Shown piece after piece: positions 20,101-31,200 of a stretch of DNA of 32,006 nt. Source of the stretch: Verrucomicrobiaceae bacterium. GTDB lineage: Bacteria > Verrucomicrobiota > Verrucomicrobiia > Verrucomicrobiales > Akkermansiaceae. A program made the position numbers and the translations under genes. The notes beneath the pieces were generated by a model. That model saw only the letters and a list, made by a program, of their open reading frames with translations, was not told the origin of the DNA and did not search any database. The DNA is taken from assembly GCA_027487435.1 (NCBI GenBank), contig JAIYDP010000389.1, forward strand, positions 1 to 32,006, written 5' to 3'. Numbering within the stretch: the stretch's first letter is position 1; each line of letters opens with the position of its first letter.

Positions 20101-20640
20101 GGGACGCACGCTTCACTGGGGACCAAGAGCCTCCCGATCGTTGGGCCCAGACCTCAACACGATAGCCTCTCTCAAGAAGCAACTCCCTGCAGAAGCTTTC
20201 GAAATTGGAGCATGACACATCGACGGCATGCAACGTGGACGAACCACCACCCCAAGCTTTGATGACAGAAAGCGTCTTAAAAAGATGTTCCGCAACGAAC
20301 GTAGCATCGTCGCCATGGACGGTGTAGTATCCCTACAAGTTTGAACGCATTTCTCGTGAGGTAGACCTTGCGATCAAAGAAACGGATAGTCCTCGGTTGC
20401 TTCTGAAAAAATGAAAATAAAAGAAAGGAGAAGTACTGCATCGAGTCCCCTGAACGCTTCCAAAAAGACAGCCTCCGTTTTCTTGTCTGTTCAGATTAGA
20501 ACGGCTTTGCATTTTATACCCAGTGGCGGCGCCACGAATTTTTCAGAGTCTTGCTCCGCGTCGCCCTCCATCTCCTGGGATTCCTCTTCCTCTTCAACCT
20601 CTTCTTTCTTCGGTTCAGACTTCTTGCTCTTCGCAGGCAT
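17187..20640 (-). CDS. MSH2: DNA mismatch repair protein MSH2 (15 exons)
   Basis: Fifteen exons with fourteen introns of 32-38 nt encode about 993 aa of a MutS homologue. It pairs with MSH6 or MSH3 to detect mismatches and loops. MSH2 markers are YYTVHGDDA and FFDRK at the N-terminus, RASPGNLEAMED, NKCKTAVGSRLLQRWLKQPL and RHEFIV. The ATPase has Walker A TGPNMGGKST (about 712-721), FARIGAGDNQ, GISTFMSEMLETA, Walker B LIIDELGRGTST and FATHFHEL, followed by CDQSFGIHVAELA. About 40 extra Lys/Glu-rich residues precede the usual start. The last exon may instead be spliced at 17205, which would change the final residues. ATG 20640 is directly preceded by E2F-like motifs. Confidence 0.96.
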
Positions 20641-20643
20641 TGT

Positions 20644-20664
20644 GGCGGGAAAATGTGGCGGGAG
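20644..20664. promoter_or_regulatory. E2F-like motifs directly upstream of MSH2
   Basis: GGCGGGAAAA at 20644-20653 and GGCGGGAG at 20657-20664 lie within 25 bp of the MSH2 start codon. The first is a good match to the E2F consensus TTTCCCGCC read on the minus strand. MSH2 is cell-cycle regulated through E2F in other eukaryotes, so the position is suggestive; binding has not been shown here. Confidence 0.5.
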
Positions 20665-20770
20665 TGAAAGTTGAGACTGTTTGACAAAATCCAGGAACTT
20701 GATTCAGAGAGATCCGTTTTCTCAAGTGACGTACTGAGTTGATAGAAGTTGGCAGATATGTGTACAGAAA

Positions 20771-21625
20771 TTACAACGGGCCATATGGCAGCTTGTCACC
20801 TTCCAGCAATGCTTTTTCAACACCATCCGCTGTGATTACAACCTAAAATGTCATTTTTCAAAATAGGGACGAACAGTTCGAATGATTCCACCGGAAGAGC
20901 CATCTCGGGACATGGCCAAAGAGATGGCTGAAGGTTCAGTAAAAACTCAGAGCAGCGAGTTACCATTTCGGACAAACTTGAGTGCCTCATCTTTGGACAT
21001 GTCGTTTCGATAGTTTGCATCACAGTATCCGTAAATGTATCCGGATCCTGAGCCTAGAAAATGATTTCACGATGCGCACTACTTACCGTCAATGAAAATG
21101 TCCTGTTCGAATAGGCCTCCTCCGAGAGGAATGTTGTAGAGCTGTGCGCCCTTGACAGGGTCCCAACCTCCACAAATCATTCCTGCTGTCAAGTTGTCCT
21201 TGTTGCTGTAATTGATAGAATTAATGAAATATGCTGCAGTGTGGACACAAGGGTCCTCTGCGTTCATGACTCTTAGCACATTAGAGAAAAAAAATGAGAC
21301 GAAACGAGGTCATGCTGACGTACATCCGCACAATGTCAGCAATTGCTTGTGTGTCAGCTGCAGATCCAGAGCGACAAATGAAGATTTTGTCAGCTAAATA
21401 CGAAATTTTGTCAGACACTCGATTCGCAATGTAGGTTCCTAGCGAGTTACGTCGAATAAGGCAACAAACCAGATGACGTTCTCGAATCTGCTCCGAGAAT
21501 CACTCCACCAGAAAATTTGACTCCCATGATTGTTGTCTAATGTGTAAATTTCATGAAACACCAGACTCAACGCCAAGAGCAGGATCATTGACGGAGAATT
21601 CGGGTCCGAAACTGTCAGTATGCAT
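20771..21625 (-). CDS. 20S proteasome beta1 subunit (7 exons)
   Basis: Exons from 21625-21572 to 20842-20771, with introns of 35, 31, 52, 33, 36 and 32 nt, encode 211 aa. A short propeptide of 18 residues ends in Gly, and the mature chain begins with the catalytic Thr in TTIMGVKFSGGVILGADSR. Further family motifs are GTYIANRVSDKI, CRSGSAADTQAIADIV, NKDNLTAGMICGGWDP, YIYGYCDANYR and the active-site segment SRDGSSGGIIR. These fit beta1 (PSMB6/Pre3, caspase-like) better than beta2 or beta5. Splicing joins propeptide and Thr1 exactly. Confidence 0.93.
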
Positions 21626-21762
21626 GGACACGTGGAAACAAATAGTCTTTATTTCTAATTTACACATCTTCCGCTCTCTTGGAATCGATCGCTGGAGAGA
21701 ATTTCTATTTTGAAAGAAAACCTCAGTTATGTGCAAGAACGATTCCTCAATGTCGAGAAATC
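21626..21762. promoter_or_regulatory. Divergent promoter region, proteasome beta1 / FCP1
   Basis: About 137 bp separate the divergent start codons of the proteasome beta1 gene and the FCP1-like gene. No recognisable element was found. The region also contains ATGs in frame with either gene, so the true starts could lie slightly upstream. Confidence 0.3.
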
Positions 21763-24354
21763 ATGATTTTGAGTGACTCTCCCTGTGGATTCTCGTTGTT
21801 TGACTCCACTTCAAGACATGGAATGTGTTCATGCCTTGTCTGTGGCAGGAATGTGTATACAGTGCGGGGCCTCAGTTGAACATGAAGATGGCCAAGTCCT
21901 TAATGCGAAAGCGAAACTTCTGGTAAATCCTCAAGTTTGTAGTCCCTTCGGCCAGTGTGTGACTAGTTACAGGTTGCCGAAAGCATCAGAATTGAAAATA
22001 TCAAGAGCTGCTTCCAGCAGAAGCTATTATGGCTTGTTCTTGACATCGATCACACGCTACTGCACACAGTAGATGGAGAATTTGGTCAAAGAATCTATGA
22101 CGAAGCATCCCGTTTGCAGAACACAGAAGATTTTCGAATTATTCTTGACGGCCCTTTCGTAATGACCATAAAACTGCGGTATACTTTTCCTCTCTGCGCT
22201 TACTTTACAGCCCGCGCGTTCAGCAATTCTTGCAGAGAGTGTCTCGGAATTTCTCGCTGCATTTGTACACAGCAGGCGAGCGGCGGTACGCCACGAAAAT
22301 TAGCGAGATGTTCAGAAAAGAAGGAATTTTGTTCCATGCGGATGTCTCTATCCAGGATAAGCCGAAAGCAAGCGAGCATGAGCTCCGTTCGGCTTTTCGA
22401 GAGCCCAATCGAGTCATTGACCATAAAACGTTCGAAAACCTTGCCCCCTTCACCCCATCAATGGTTGACGTGCAAGCCTTTATCGCACTAAGGTTTTAGA
22501 TCATTTGCCTTGATGATAAGGTCGATGCATGGGTCCCCCATAATCAAAGCAACGTTTTGCGCGCAGACCCGTACGTGTTCTTCAACGACGAGCGCTCCAT
22601 CAACACGCGACGAGACACCTTCCTCCGACGCATTGACAGAGTTTGCAGATTCGTTTTTCAATTTATTCTCCAGTATGCGAATCTCCGACCCGAAGATTGC
22701 GAAGGGTGTCTGTGCGCTCCATCCATTTTGACCCAAAGGTACCCCACGGATGTGTCCGCGATGCTAGCAGCCGATGACGTTCTCTTGATTCGCTACGCAG
22801 AGATCCTTGAAGAAATTCACCGGCGCTTCTTTTTCACGGTTCCCCCGCACATTTTGCAAGTTCAAAACCCACTCGACGTCATCGGATCTAGCGTTTGCGT
22901 TGCGTCTCTCTGTGGCGCTTCTCATTACCGCAGGACCTGCTGCGACAGGTTTGCCATCAAGTGCTGCTTGGCGCGGAGATCTGTTTCTCAACCATGTTCA
23001 CATCGAGCGATAGTGATAAGAAGTAGTACGGGGGGTAGTGTCTTTGACCTTGACAGCTTTGCGGTGCCGCTTGCACAGGCGTACGGTGCCCGGGTTGTGC
23101 GCGATGTTGGCGAGGGCACGACGCATGTCGTTTGCTCCATGGCAGGGACGTCCAAATATGAAAGGGGGCTGGAGGTTGGGGCGAAGGTGGTCCATTTCAA
23201 ATGGCTTGTCCAAGTCGTGCGGACTTGGTCTTGGGTTGATGAAGAGCCGTTTGAGTTTGATGTATCCGTGTGCTAAGTCTCGTCTCACATGACAGCATGC
23301 GTCAAGAAAGCGGAAGCGAAGCAAGGATCACATCAAGGAGCCGTTGGATACTATTTTTGTTGATGCAGACTCAATTTTGACAAAGTTGGCCGCAAGTGAC
23401 ATCGCGTTTGCTCCTTTCATGAGGGGCCTTGACAAATTTAGACATGTGATCGCGTTTTTGAATCAAAACTCCGACTCTTTCTCTTTTCTTGTCGCCACTT
23501 CGGACATCACATCGTTTCGCGCCCTCCTTCATGTCACTCTCGCCCCAATGTCGTCTAACTGCCAGGCCACTGGCGTTGATTTGGACTCGCGCGTTCGCGT
23601 GGTTGAAAGCCCTCCGCAAGCTCCCTTCGTTTTAGCCTTCCATGCAACGTGACCCCTCAGGCGCTGCGTCTTGCAGCAGACGACGATTTCGACAATGCAA
23701 CACTCCAGCTGCATCCGTCAATTGACAAGTCGCAACCACCACAACAGAGGTTGGCTCGCCTTGCAGAAATCTGCGGGGAATTGAGGCTACGATTGTTGCA
23801 ATGCTGCAACAAATTCTCTCAGAATGCCCATCATTTTGTGCGTGAGAACTTGCGATGTTTGGCTGCAAGTGTTTTGCGCGGAAGGACATGCGCGGTATCA
23901 CCCGGGCCCTCGCGCGAAAGGTCAAAGTGAAACCATGGGCCTTATTTACGAATCAGAGTCTTGGCTGCGTTGAAAGAGATGGGGGCGCGGATTGTCGTGC
24001 TCTCCAAGAGGCCAAGCCATGCAATTGTGTTGGAAGGGGGAGGGTCCTTCGTGGGGGCTGCAAATGTTGAACTGATGCGCCAGGTCGTCGAAGCCAATGG
24101 CGTCGGCGCCATCATCGTGAGCGAGTTATGGTACGGGAGCTCATCGTTTCCATTTTGAATTGTTGAGGGTCTGGAGCTGCAGGAGGAATTTTTGGCATGC
24201 AGATGAGCGCAATTTTGAAGTAAGTGGACTAAGGGCTCCTTGACGGCGCTAGTTTGAAGAAGAGATCTCATTCAGCGACGACGATGGCGCATCGCCGCCG
24301 TTGGACGGGTTTGACACTGCGTCGCCCAGCGACGATGCAGTTTTTGATTATTAG
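21763..24354 (+). CDS. FCP1-like RNA polymerase II CTD phosphatase with duplicated HAD-BRCT halves (12 exons)
   Basis: Exons run from 21763-21772 and 21816-21922 to 24253-24354; introns are mostly 32-50 nt, one is 74 (or 56). The product is about 716 aa. After a Cys motif (HALSVAGMCIQCG) comes a phosphatase domain with catalytic DIDHT (63-67), YTAGE and LDDKVDAW, then AEILEEIHRRFF and a BRCT (about 320-405). A basic NLS (RKRKRSK) follows. The second half repeats this order: DADSI (433-437), VATSD, ADDDFDN, AEICGELRLRLL and a second BRCT starting VLRGRTCAVS. The C-terminus is acidic (SDDDGASPPLDG), as in FCP1 tails that bind TFIIF. FCP1 dephosphorylates the Pol II tail to recycle polymerase. 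The first 10-nt exon is uncertain; ATG 21818 is an alternative start. Confidence 0.88.
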
Positions 24355-24387
24355 CGTTGATGTACTTGTACAATTATTGTCCTCAGA

Positions 24388-25503
24388 TCATCCAAAAATA
24401 GACGAGACGAGCAGTCCCATGACCAAAACTACGTCCAGCAGCAGCGCAGATTGGGCGGTCTGTTGCGGCAGGTTCGAGAGCCTCTCCTCACAAAAAGCTT
24501 TGTCGAGTTGTCGCAAGGCCGGGGCAACGGCGAGGACGAGCAGGCCAGCTGCGATGAAGCGAAGGAGAGCGGCGGCGACAAATGCGACGAGAGCAGCGCC
24601 GAAAATTAACAATCGAAAATAAAGCACGTTGGCACTGAGATGTCAATTGGAACGGCGTCTGGAGACTTCTTGATAGGTGAAAGAACACCGGCGAAGGTAG
24701 AAATGCCGTGACGTCTGTCATTTTTGAGGTCGCGCGCGTTGTTGGCGTGGAGAATGGCGGCTTAGGAATAAAAAAATTGAGTTGAACGATTGCAACTTGT
24801 AAGGAGCCCATGCGAGACTGACAAAAGCAGCGTAGGGGACCAATCAAAGAGACCTGTGCTCGAGAAGAAGACAAACTCGTATATGAGGGGTCCAAATGCG
24901 AAGAAAACGGCAACGTCGCCGATGGGGCTGTCGCGTCGGTGGAGAACAGAAAGAGGTACAATCGCTTGAGCCCAACCACAGGAAACGTGTAAAGAATAGC
25001 AAACAGTACGCCGATGGTCACCATAGCTGCTGAGGGGGCCCTGGAACTGCGAAATGAGAGGTTTTCTGCGGACGCACACTTCAGGTGAGTCAAATAGAAC
25101 ACGACCAAGGCAAGGAATAGAGCGGCAATGGAAAGGACTTTTGAAGGGGACAGAATGTCTGCGGAATTGGCGGGGTCAAGAGGGACGTTGCACTGTCAAC
25201 AATCGTTCGGTCGTCCGTTGAAGGCATCTTCGTGTCTACACCGCTCCTCCAATCAAAGTACAGAAAATAAGAAATGGATGAAAAAAAATTACAGAGTTCA
25301 GCAAGTTTCCGATACCATGAACAACAATTGTGATGGCCACAGCTTCCAGTGCTTTGTGAATGTGAACGGCGCCTCAATGATCAAAAAATGACAGATGCGG
25401 ACACTAGACTCGGCGAACCGATCCATGCAGACGTTATCGCAAGGACCCCGCATCCTGCTGACGCAGGAAACGACCACGAACGAAGCCCAACGAGGACGTT
25501 CAT
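24388..25503 (-). CDS. UBIAD1/MenA-like UbiA prenyltransferase (7 exons)
   Basis: Minus-strand exons from 25503-25419 to 24634-24388 encode about 300 aa of an integral-membrane prenyltransferase. It begins MNVLVGLRSWSFPAS, like UBIAD1 (ALRPWSFSAS). The first Asp-rich motif is GNLLNSYFDWRSGVD, followed by DDRTIVDNILSP. The second is AILHANNARDLKNDRRHGI, after IGDVAVFFAFGPLI. The C-terminus LPQQTAQSALLL matches UBIAD1. Such enzymes prenylate a naphthoquinone (menaquinone or phylloquinone) precursor. The intron at 25261-25292 has the right size and phase but ends in TG, not AG. The gene is convergent with FCP1 (33 bp) and divergent from the FAD monooxygenase (39 bp). Confidence 0.9.
25261..25292 (-). 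other. Apparent GT..TG intron in the UBIAD1-like gene
   Basis: The minus-strand segment starts GTAATTTTTT and ends TTATTTTCTG, is 32 nt long and lies in phase 0. Removing it rebuilds the active-site motif NLLNSYFDWRSG. The 3' end is TG rather than AG. A single-base sequencing or assembly error (C for T on the plus strand cannot be excluded), a polymorphism, or a non-canonical splice could explain it. Confidence 0.65.
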
Positions 25504-25542
25504 GTCCAAGTTGGAAGTACACACGTCAGAAGTACATCATGG

Positions 25543-27014
25543 ATGGATGAATCTGTGGCGGCGTCGCTGGCAATCAAACGAGACGGGACGAAAGCACCAC
25601 GCCCTGTGGGATTGGTTATTGGCGCAGGATTTACAGGCTTGTCGCTTGCGCTTGCGCTGGACTTGTGAGTGGGATTGTTTGTTCGTTCTCACGGCCCAGT
25701 TGTGGCATGGACGTTCATGTTTTCGACGATCGCAGACAAAGTTTTATGTTTGGACGACATGATCCGATATTTCTCTCTAGGGCTTCTCTACACTTTCTAA
25801 AGAATCACAGCGTTACACTTCCGGCAGCCGAACCCTCGTGCACTGTCGACGTTCGGTCGCAGTCAGGGCGGCTGATGAGCAGAGAGATTATTCCATGCGC
25901 ACTCTACGACAATTTCTCTCTAGTACAGCATCTCACCGCAGTTGCCTCCAAAAAATGCAAGATGCATCTTGGCAGTGCCGTTACACGCGCATTTGTCTTA
26001 GACTGGGGAGCAGCTGTTTTCACCGAATTGAGTGAGCGAGTCGCAGGCGACATTCTTCTTGGATGTGACGGCTGTGATGGTATATCTCGTACTCTCATCC
26101 CCGACCATCAAAAGTAGTCACATGCAGCGACAAATGTCAAGTTTATGTTTTAGGCTGTACGGCGAAGAAGCGAAAGTATACCCTCCTTACGTGCAATGGT
26201 CTGGCCGCGTTGATTTGTTCTTGGGGGTTGCGGATTCATTCCCGTCGGATCTGACGAGGATTGTTGGCATGGGGTCTTATTGCCTTGTCCATCGGGTGGC
26301 TGACAAAGTCGATTGGGTTCAAATCTCCCATTTGATTCTAACTTTTAAGAGCCTCACCGTTCCCTCCACCGCAGATGACGTACTGCTAGACGAAAAGACT
26401 TCAGAAAGCTATTTGAAAAAGAATCTTAGAAAATTCATTGCAATCGACACCCTCGCCAAAATGTAGTGAAAATGTCCTACAATTGATGTATGCAGGGTGT
26501 TTCGAACCGACAAGATACTGAGGTCTGATGTTTGCTACCATGTTTGCTCAATGGGCAGATCGTTCGTGTTTGACCTCCCTCGGGTTCCTAGACGATGCAG
26601 TGGCCGTCTGATGCTCCTGGGAGTGTTACAGCTCGCCATTTTTTCTAAATCAATGAGGATTCTGCGCATCCGTCACTGCCCTACGCCATTTCTGCAGCAG
26701 AGAGCGTATGCTGCCCAATCCATGAGATCATACAGAATAGGCAGTTCATGACATACATGCATTCGTTTCCAGCATGGCTTGTGCACGCCTTCCAGAAGAA
26801 TTCCCCCTTGTGGTGGAAAGGTGCGAAGCTCTCCGGCTGGATGAGAGCATGCAAACTGTGCACGACGCAAAACAGTTTTTCCAGTAGTTCTCAAATGTGA
26901 ATTTGACTCAATAGGAACATAGTAAAGAGCTTGCCTCTCAATGAGTGGGAATCTTTGAATGACGACGAAATTCGAGAGATAGGATTGGCTCGCCTGTCTC
27001 TGTCGTACTTCTGA
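25543..27014 (+). CDS. FAD-dependent monooxygenase, salicylate-hydroxylase-like (8 exons)
   Basis: Exons 25543-25664, 25700-26113, 26154-26462, 26496-26522, 26559-26622, 26658-26705, 26741-26883 and 26915-27014 encode about 408 aa; introns are 31-40 nt. Group A flavoprotein hydroxylase signatures are the dinucleotide fold LVIGAGFTGLSLALAL near residue 27, the DG motif ILLGCDGCDGISR, and the ribityl-binding motif RLMLLGDSAHPSLPY. No membrane segment or signal peptide is obvious. The substrate is unknown. Its start is 39 bp from that of the UBIAD1-like gene, so the two share a promoter; a role in quinone-ring hydroxylation is a guess from that. Confidence 0.85.
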
Positions 27015-27069
27015 AAGTAAACAAATTGCGTACAAACGACCTTGTTTGCATTGAGTTCCGAACTGGGAA

Positions 27070-27970
27070 ATGAAGATTATTTCGTATTACAGCTGCTCCA
27101 AGATCGTTCTTTCTGCTGTTGTGCTACCAACTGTCACAATTTTGTTGTGTTACGCCATAGCAGTTTCGTTGGGGCATGTAATTGTGAGAAGTCAGCCCTG
27201 ATTGCTCGCTGACTTATGCAGCCTTTTCTTCCTATGATTTCGGACTGCGGTGCGAGTCCCTTACTCAAATTTGATCATTTAGGGCATGAAGCTCCCGAAA
27301 AGTGGTTTTTTCGACTTGGTCTGATTACGTCTGCCGTGTTGCTTGTTCGAGCGGCCATATTTGTCAAGGACTACATCAAATATTTCAAGGATTCGGATCC
27401 GTCGATGAGAAAGAAAGTTAATTGGCAAAATGTTAGCATGACTTGCGCTGTCATCGCGTCTGTCGGGCTTGCTGGCTGTGCTGCCGTCTCCGAGACCGAA
27501 AATAATCTCATCCATTCAACGCTTGCGATCTTTTTCTTCGTCTTTTACATCAGTGAGTGCACGCAACTCAGGCCGCTGACCTAGAAGCGTACATGTGGAT
27601 TATCTCTTATCAGATTAAGTCGTTCAAGACGTTTGCCCTGGTATCAGACGAATCGTACAGATACAAGCTTTTGCTGGCAATTCTTTCAACAATCGACTTC
27701 CTCGCTTATTGCACTGTCGGTATGACGCTCGATGAGATTTTTCTGAACTCCCAAGCTGCCATGAAGCTCCCTATGACGTACCAAGCAATTTGTGAGTGGA
27801 CCGGCGTGGCTCTGATCTTGACGTTCAACGGGTCATTCGTCAAGGATTTCAATTCAAAGCTCTTCGTGTCAACTGACTACGATGCTGCCATGAGGCTGGG
27901 ATACATTTCTGGGATTACGGAGACAGATGACGAATTTTCTGCTCGGCCGTCGCTTGTGGGCCCTTTGTAA
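27070..27970 (+). CDS. DRAM/Frag1 family multispanning membrane protein (3 exons)
   Basis: Exons 27070-27177, 27222-27552 and 27585-27970, with introns of 44 and 32 nt, encode 274 aa. About six hydrophobic helices are present. The first loop has HPFLPMISDCGASP, matching the P.ISD.G..P signature of the Frag1/DRAM/Sfk1 family, and the last region has AICEWTGVALILTFNGSF, the family's CEW motif. DRAM proteins promote autophagy from lysosomes, Frag1/PGAP2 acts in GPI-anchor remodelling and Sfk1 supports plasma-membrane phosphoinositide synthesis, so the exact role is open. Confidence 0.82.
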
Positions 27971-28203
27971 TCGTTGTCCTTCCATAAATTGGATTTGATT
28001 AAATGCCATGAAATTCCTCCATCTCTACGTGCAACTTACTCTTTCTCAATGAACCCTGTTAATTTCAATGCCGCTTCTATCGAACTAGAGCGAATTATTT
28101 GGAGACTCACAACGGGCCATTTCGAAGTAGATTTGAGCTTGATTGACTATGACAAATTTGACCAGTTTTGTTTCCCATTGGAAACGTCTAATTTTCTTGT
28201 CCG
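27971..28203. other. Intergenic region upstream of the kinesin gene
   Basis: These 233 bp lie between the DRAM-like stop codon and the kinesin start. A plus-strand frame from ATG 28051 is open through the region and into the kinesin gene in a different frame, but it shows no family similarity. I take it as promoter and 5' leader; a missed upstream exon is possible. Confidence 0.3.
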
Positions 28204-31200
28204 ATGTCCCGTGCCCGGAGAGAGGTCAGACTGGATGATTCCGGTGACGATGACGATGATGTGGATGAGGCTATTGAAACCATTCGTGTCGTTTGCAGGG
28301 TGCGGCCCCAGTCCGCTTTTGAACGAGAACGAGGGGATTTGAATGCAGTTGAATGTCTGACAGACTGCAAGACGCTACAGGTGGATCATTCTTTGTAGAT
28401 CTTATGTGTGATAGGTCATTGGAGAGTATGGCGAAGGCAAGCGTGTCTCGAATGCGTATTCGTTCAGCACCGTCCTCGGGTCCGGTTGCTCACAAGGAGA
28501 GCTTTTCGACCGATTTGGTCTCAGGGAATTGCTCACTTCTGCTTTGGATGGCTTCTCGGCCACTGTTTTTGCCTACGGCCAAACAGGGTCTGGGAAAACT
28601 TATAGTATGGTAGGAAGTGAAGAAGTTCAAGGTTTCTCTACTTCTAGTCCTCATCTCACCTCCGCAGATACCTTGGAGGTACGATCAACAGATAAGGATG
28701 GAGTGATTCCCCGGGCGGTGAAATTTTTGTTCAAGGAAATTGAAAAACGTACGAATCTTCGGTACACAGTTCAAACGACGTACCTTGAGATCTACAATGA
28801 GCAGGTTCACATGCTGAAACTTGCGTCAAAAGTAATCCTACAGGTTCGGGATCTCGTGAATAACACTGGGGAAGTTCTCTCTGTCAAATTGGATCCTTCT
28901 CGGGGATTTTACGTTCAGAATTTGACTCATGTCACTTGCGCAAACAAGCGAGAAGTCATGCGAATATTTTCGAAAGGCAATGGCGCTCATAAACCCCCTG
29001 ATTCATGCAGGCTACAACCGAACTAGAATCGGACAGCATGACATGAACACACGGTCCAACCGCTCCCATTGCATCTTTACAATCGAGCTTCACTCCAACG
29101 TATCAAATTCTTCATCACAGCAGCGCCATGGCAAAATTTGCTTTGTTGATCTTGCGGGTGAGCAAATGTTGTGTCGGCGCTAAGTGCGGTAAGGTTCGGA
29201 ACGGCTTAAGCACACAAATACGTCGGGGAAGACGCTGAAAGAGAGCGGTCAGATCAACAAAAGCCTTTTTACGCTTGGCAAAGTGATTTCTACGTTGTCC
29301 GAAGGCAGAAAGGGTGCGCATGTGCCATACCGTGACAGCAAGCTGACGGAACTGTTAATGGACTCCATTGGCGGGAAGTGCAAAACTCTTATGATTGCTT
29401 GCCTCTCCCCTTCCTTGTTTCATCTCTATGAGTCCGTCAGGACGCTGTGAGACCAAATCGAACTCAGTTTAACGCCACCCAGCGAGTTTGCGTCCAGAGC
29501 GAAGAACATTCGAAACAAACCAGTCATTGTTTTGGATCCCAAGGAAAGTATTATTGAGGTACGTCAGATCGTTCTGCGCTTCTCAACTTAAAGGAATTGA
29601 AGCTGGAGATTCGCCGACTGCGCGCCCAAAATAAGAAGCTTCAACAAGCACTTTCGACTGCGGCAGAGGGTAGTGACGGCTTGGGATCCTTGCGGGCCCC
29701 ATCTGCGATGCCAGATCAGTTCCGGGACGGTCGGGGAGACTCTCGGAGAACTGAGGCGAAAGACGTGGGGCATTCACGTCATGTTGCAGAGAAAATTTTG
29801 TCCCCTGACGACGCGTCCTTCAACTTCTCGTGGGAGCTGTTCTTCTACTTTTTTACGTGTTAGTGACCTGCTGTCAAGATCAAGATGGCTCATCCAGTCT
29901 GAGGAAGTGGAGGGCGTAAAGGACGACCGCGACAAGAATCTGATGGATGTTTTTTATCCACTCTGTTTTTGGTTGACAATGCAGGAGTTAAAGACTCTCG
30001 TTGCAGAGTATAGTGACTTCAAGCATTCAAATTCTCAGAAATATGAGCACTTGAGATCCAAAAGTGCGTAATGTTGTTGCCCTGCTCAAATTTGTAGAGT
30101 TGAAAGGAGGATCCGATTCCGCGATGAAGCAATTCGAAATGATCTCAAAGACATGGAGTCCGCTCATCGACGCGTGCGTCCGGCCAAGTGATCAGCTGAC
30201 AACCCAGTCCTGTACCTGCTCGAGCTGAAGAAGACATTGACCAGGAGTTTGGAATTGACGTCTGGGGCGAGGACAAGTTCAACGCAAAAACAGAAATGGT
30301 TGCGAAGTGTTTCGATTTTAGCTGACATCGCAGATGGAGCTTGAGGTGGAGCTCGCCCGTGAGACCACCCTTCGCAGCCGCAAGGAGCACGATGACGATC
30401 AAGACAGCCATCGCATCCTGCGCGAGCGGGAGATTTTGCAAAGAGAGCGAGATCGAGGCCGTGTGCAGGATGTGGACCGTTTGTTTATTGAGAGCAGCCA
30501 CGGGGAGATCCAGGCCGCTGAGGCGCACTACAAGGACGCACGGCCAACGATGATGGAGAGCAGAGGCCGATTGCACAGTTCAAGTCGAGAGGCTGAGTCA
30601 CGTGGCTACGACGTGCACGGAGCCAGTCGAGACCGATATGGATCGCGCGACGCACGTGTAAGTCGCGGAAGTTCCGACAGCCGCGGTAGGAGCTCTGGAG
30701 ACGGGCTCAAAGATGGGTACAACGGGCATGGCGGCCGGGGTTCTTCAGAAACATTCGAAGGGTTCAGGAGGTATGAAGACGCACGGGATGTGAGGGTTGA
30801 AGCCAGAAGCGTCGACTACGGGAACGATGTAGATCAAAATTGGCAGCGGAATAGAACTCAGGAGGGCTTCTCTAGAGGAAGCGGGCGGCATGGATATTCC
30901 CGAGGCGCTGAAGAAGAATATTACTATTCGCCTGAACATCACAACCATGATGGGGGCAAGGGCTATGACTCAAGGGGAAGCCGCTATGATCGCGATGGCG
31001 CCGAACACAGAGTCGATCGGGAGTATCATCAGTCACACTATGACCGGGGCGGGGACTCAAGGAGCGGGTTTGGGCGAGGGCAGGATTCCCGAGCGCACGA
31101 CCATCGAGATCGCGGATACGGTGGTCGTCAAGATTTTCCTGATCGATATTCGCAAGATTTGCGATTCGATCATCTGGCAAGTGAAGGGCGTAGTCGTGGA

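Noticed and set aside
17187..20640. MSH2 appearing as a pseudogene full of frameshifts and stops
   Set aside because: Every break coincides with a 32-38 nt GT..AG segment whose removal restores conserved MSH2 sequence, so it is an intact intron-rich gene.
24488..25108. A 206-residue minus-strand frame covering much of the UBIAD1 region
   Set aside because: It shares only one exon's frame with the prenyltransferase; the rest reads through introns and out-of-frame exons and is Ser/Pro/Arg-rich without family motifs.
27216..27584. Using the GTG-like or downstream starts for the DRAM-like gene
   Set aside because: Splicing 27178-27221 adds an N-terminal hydrophobic helix and joins exactly at the conserved loop, so the start at 27070 is better.
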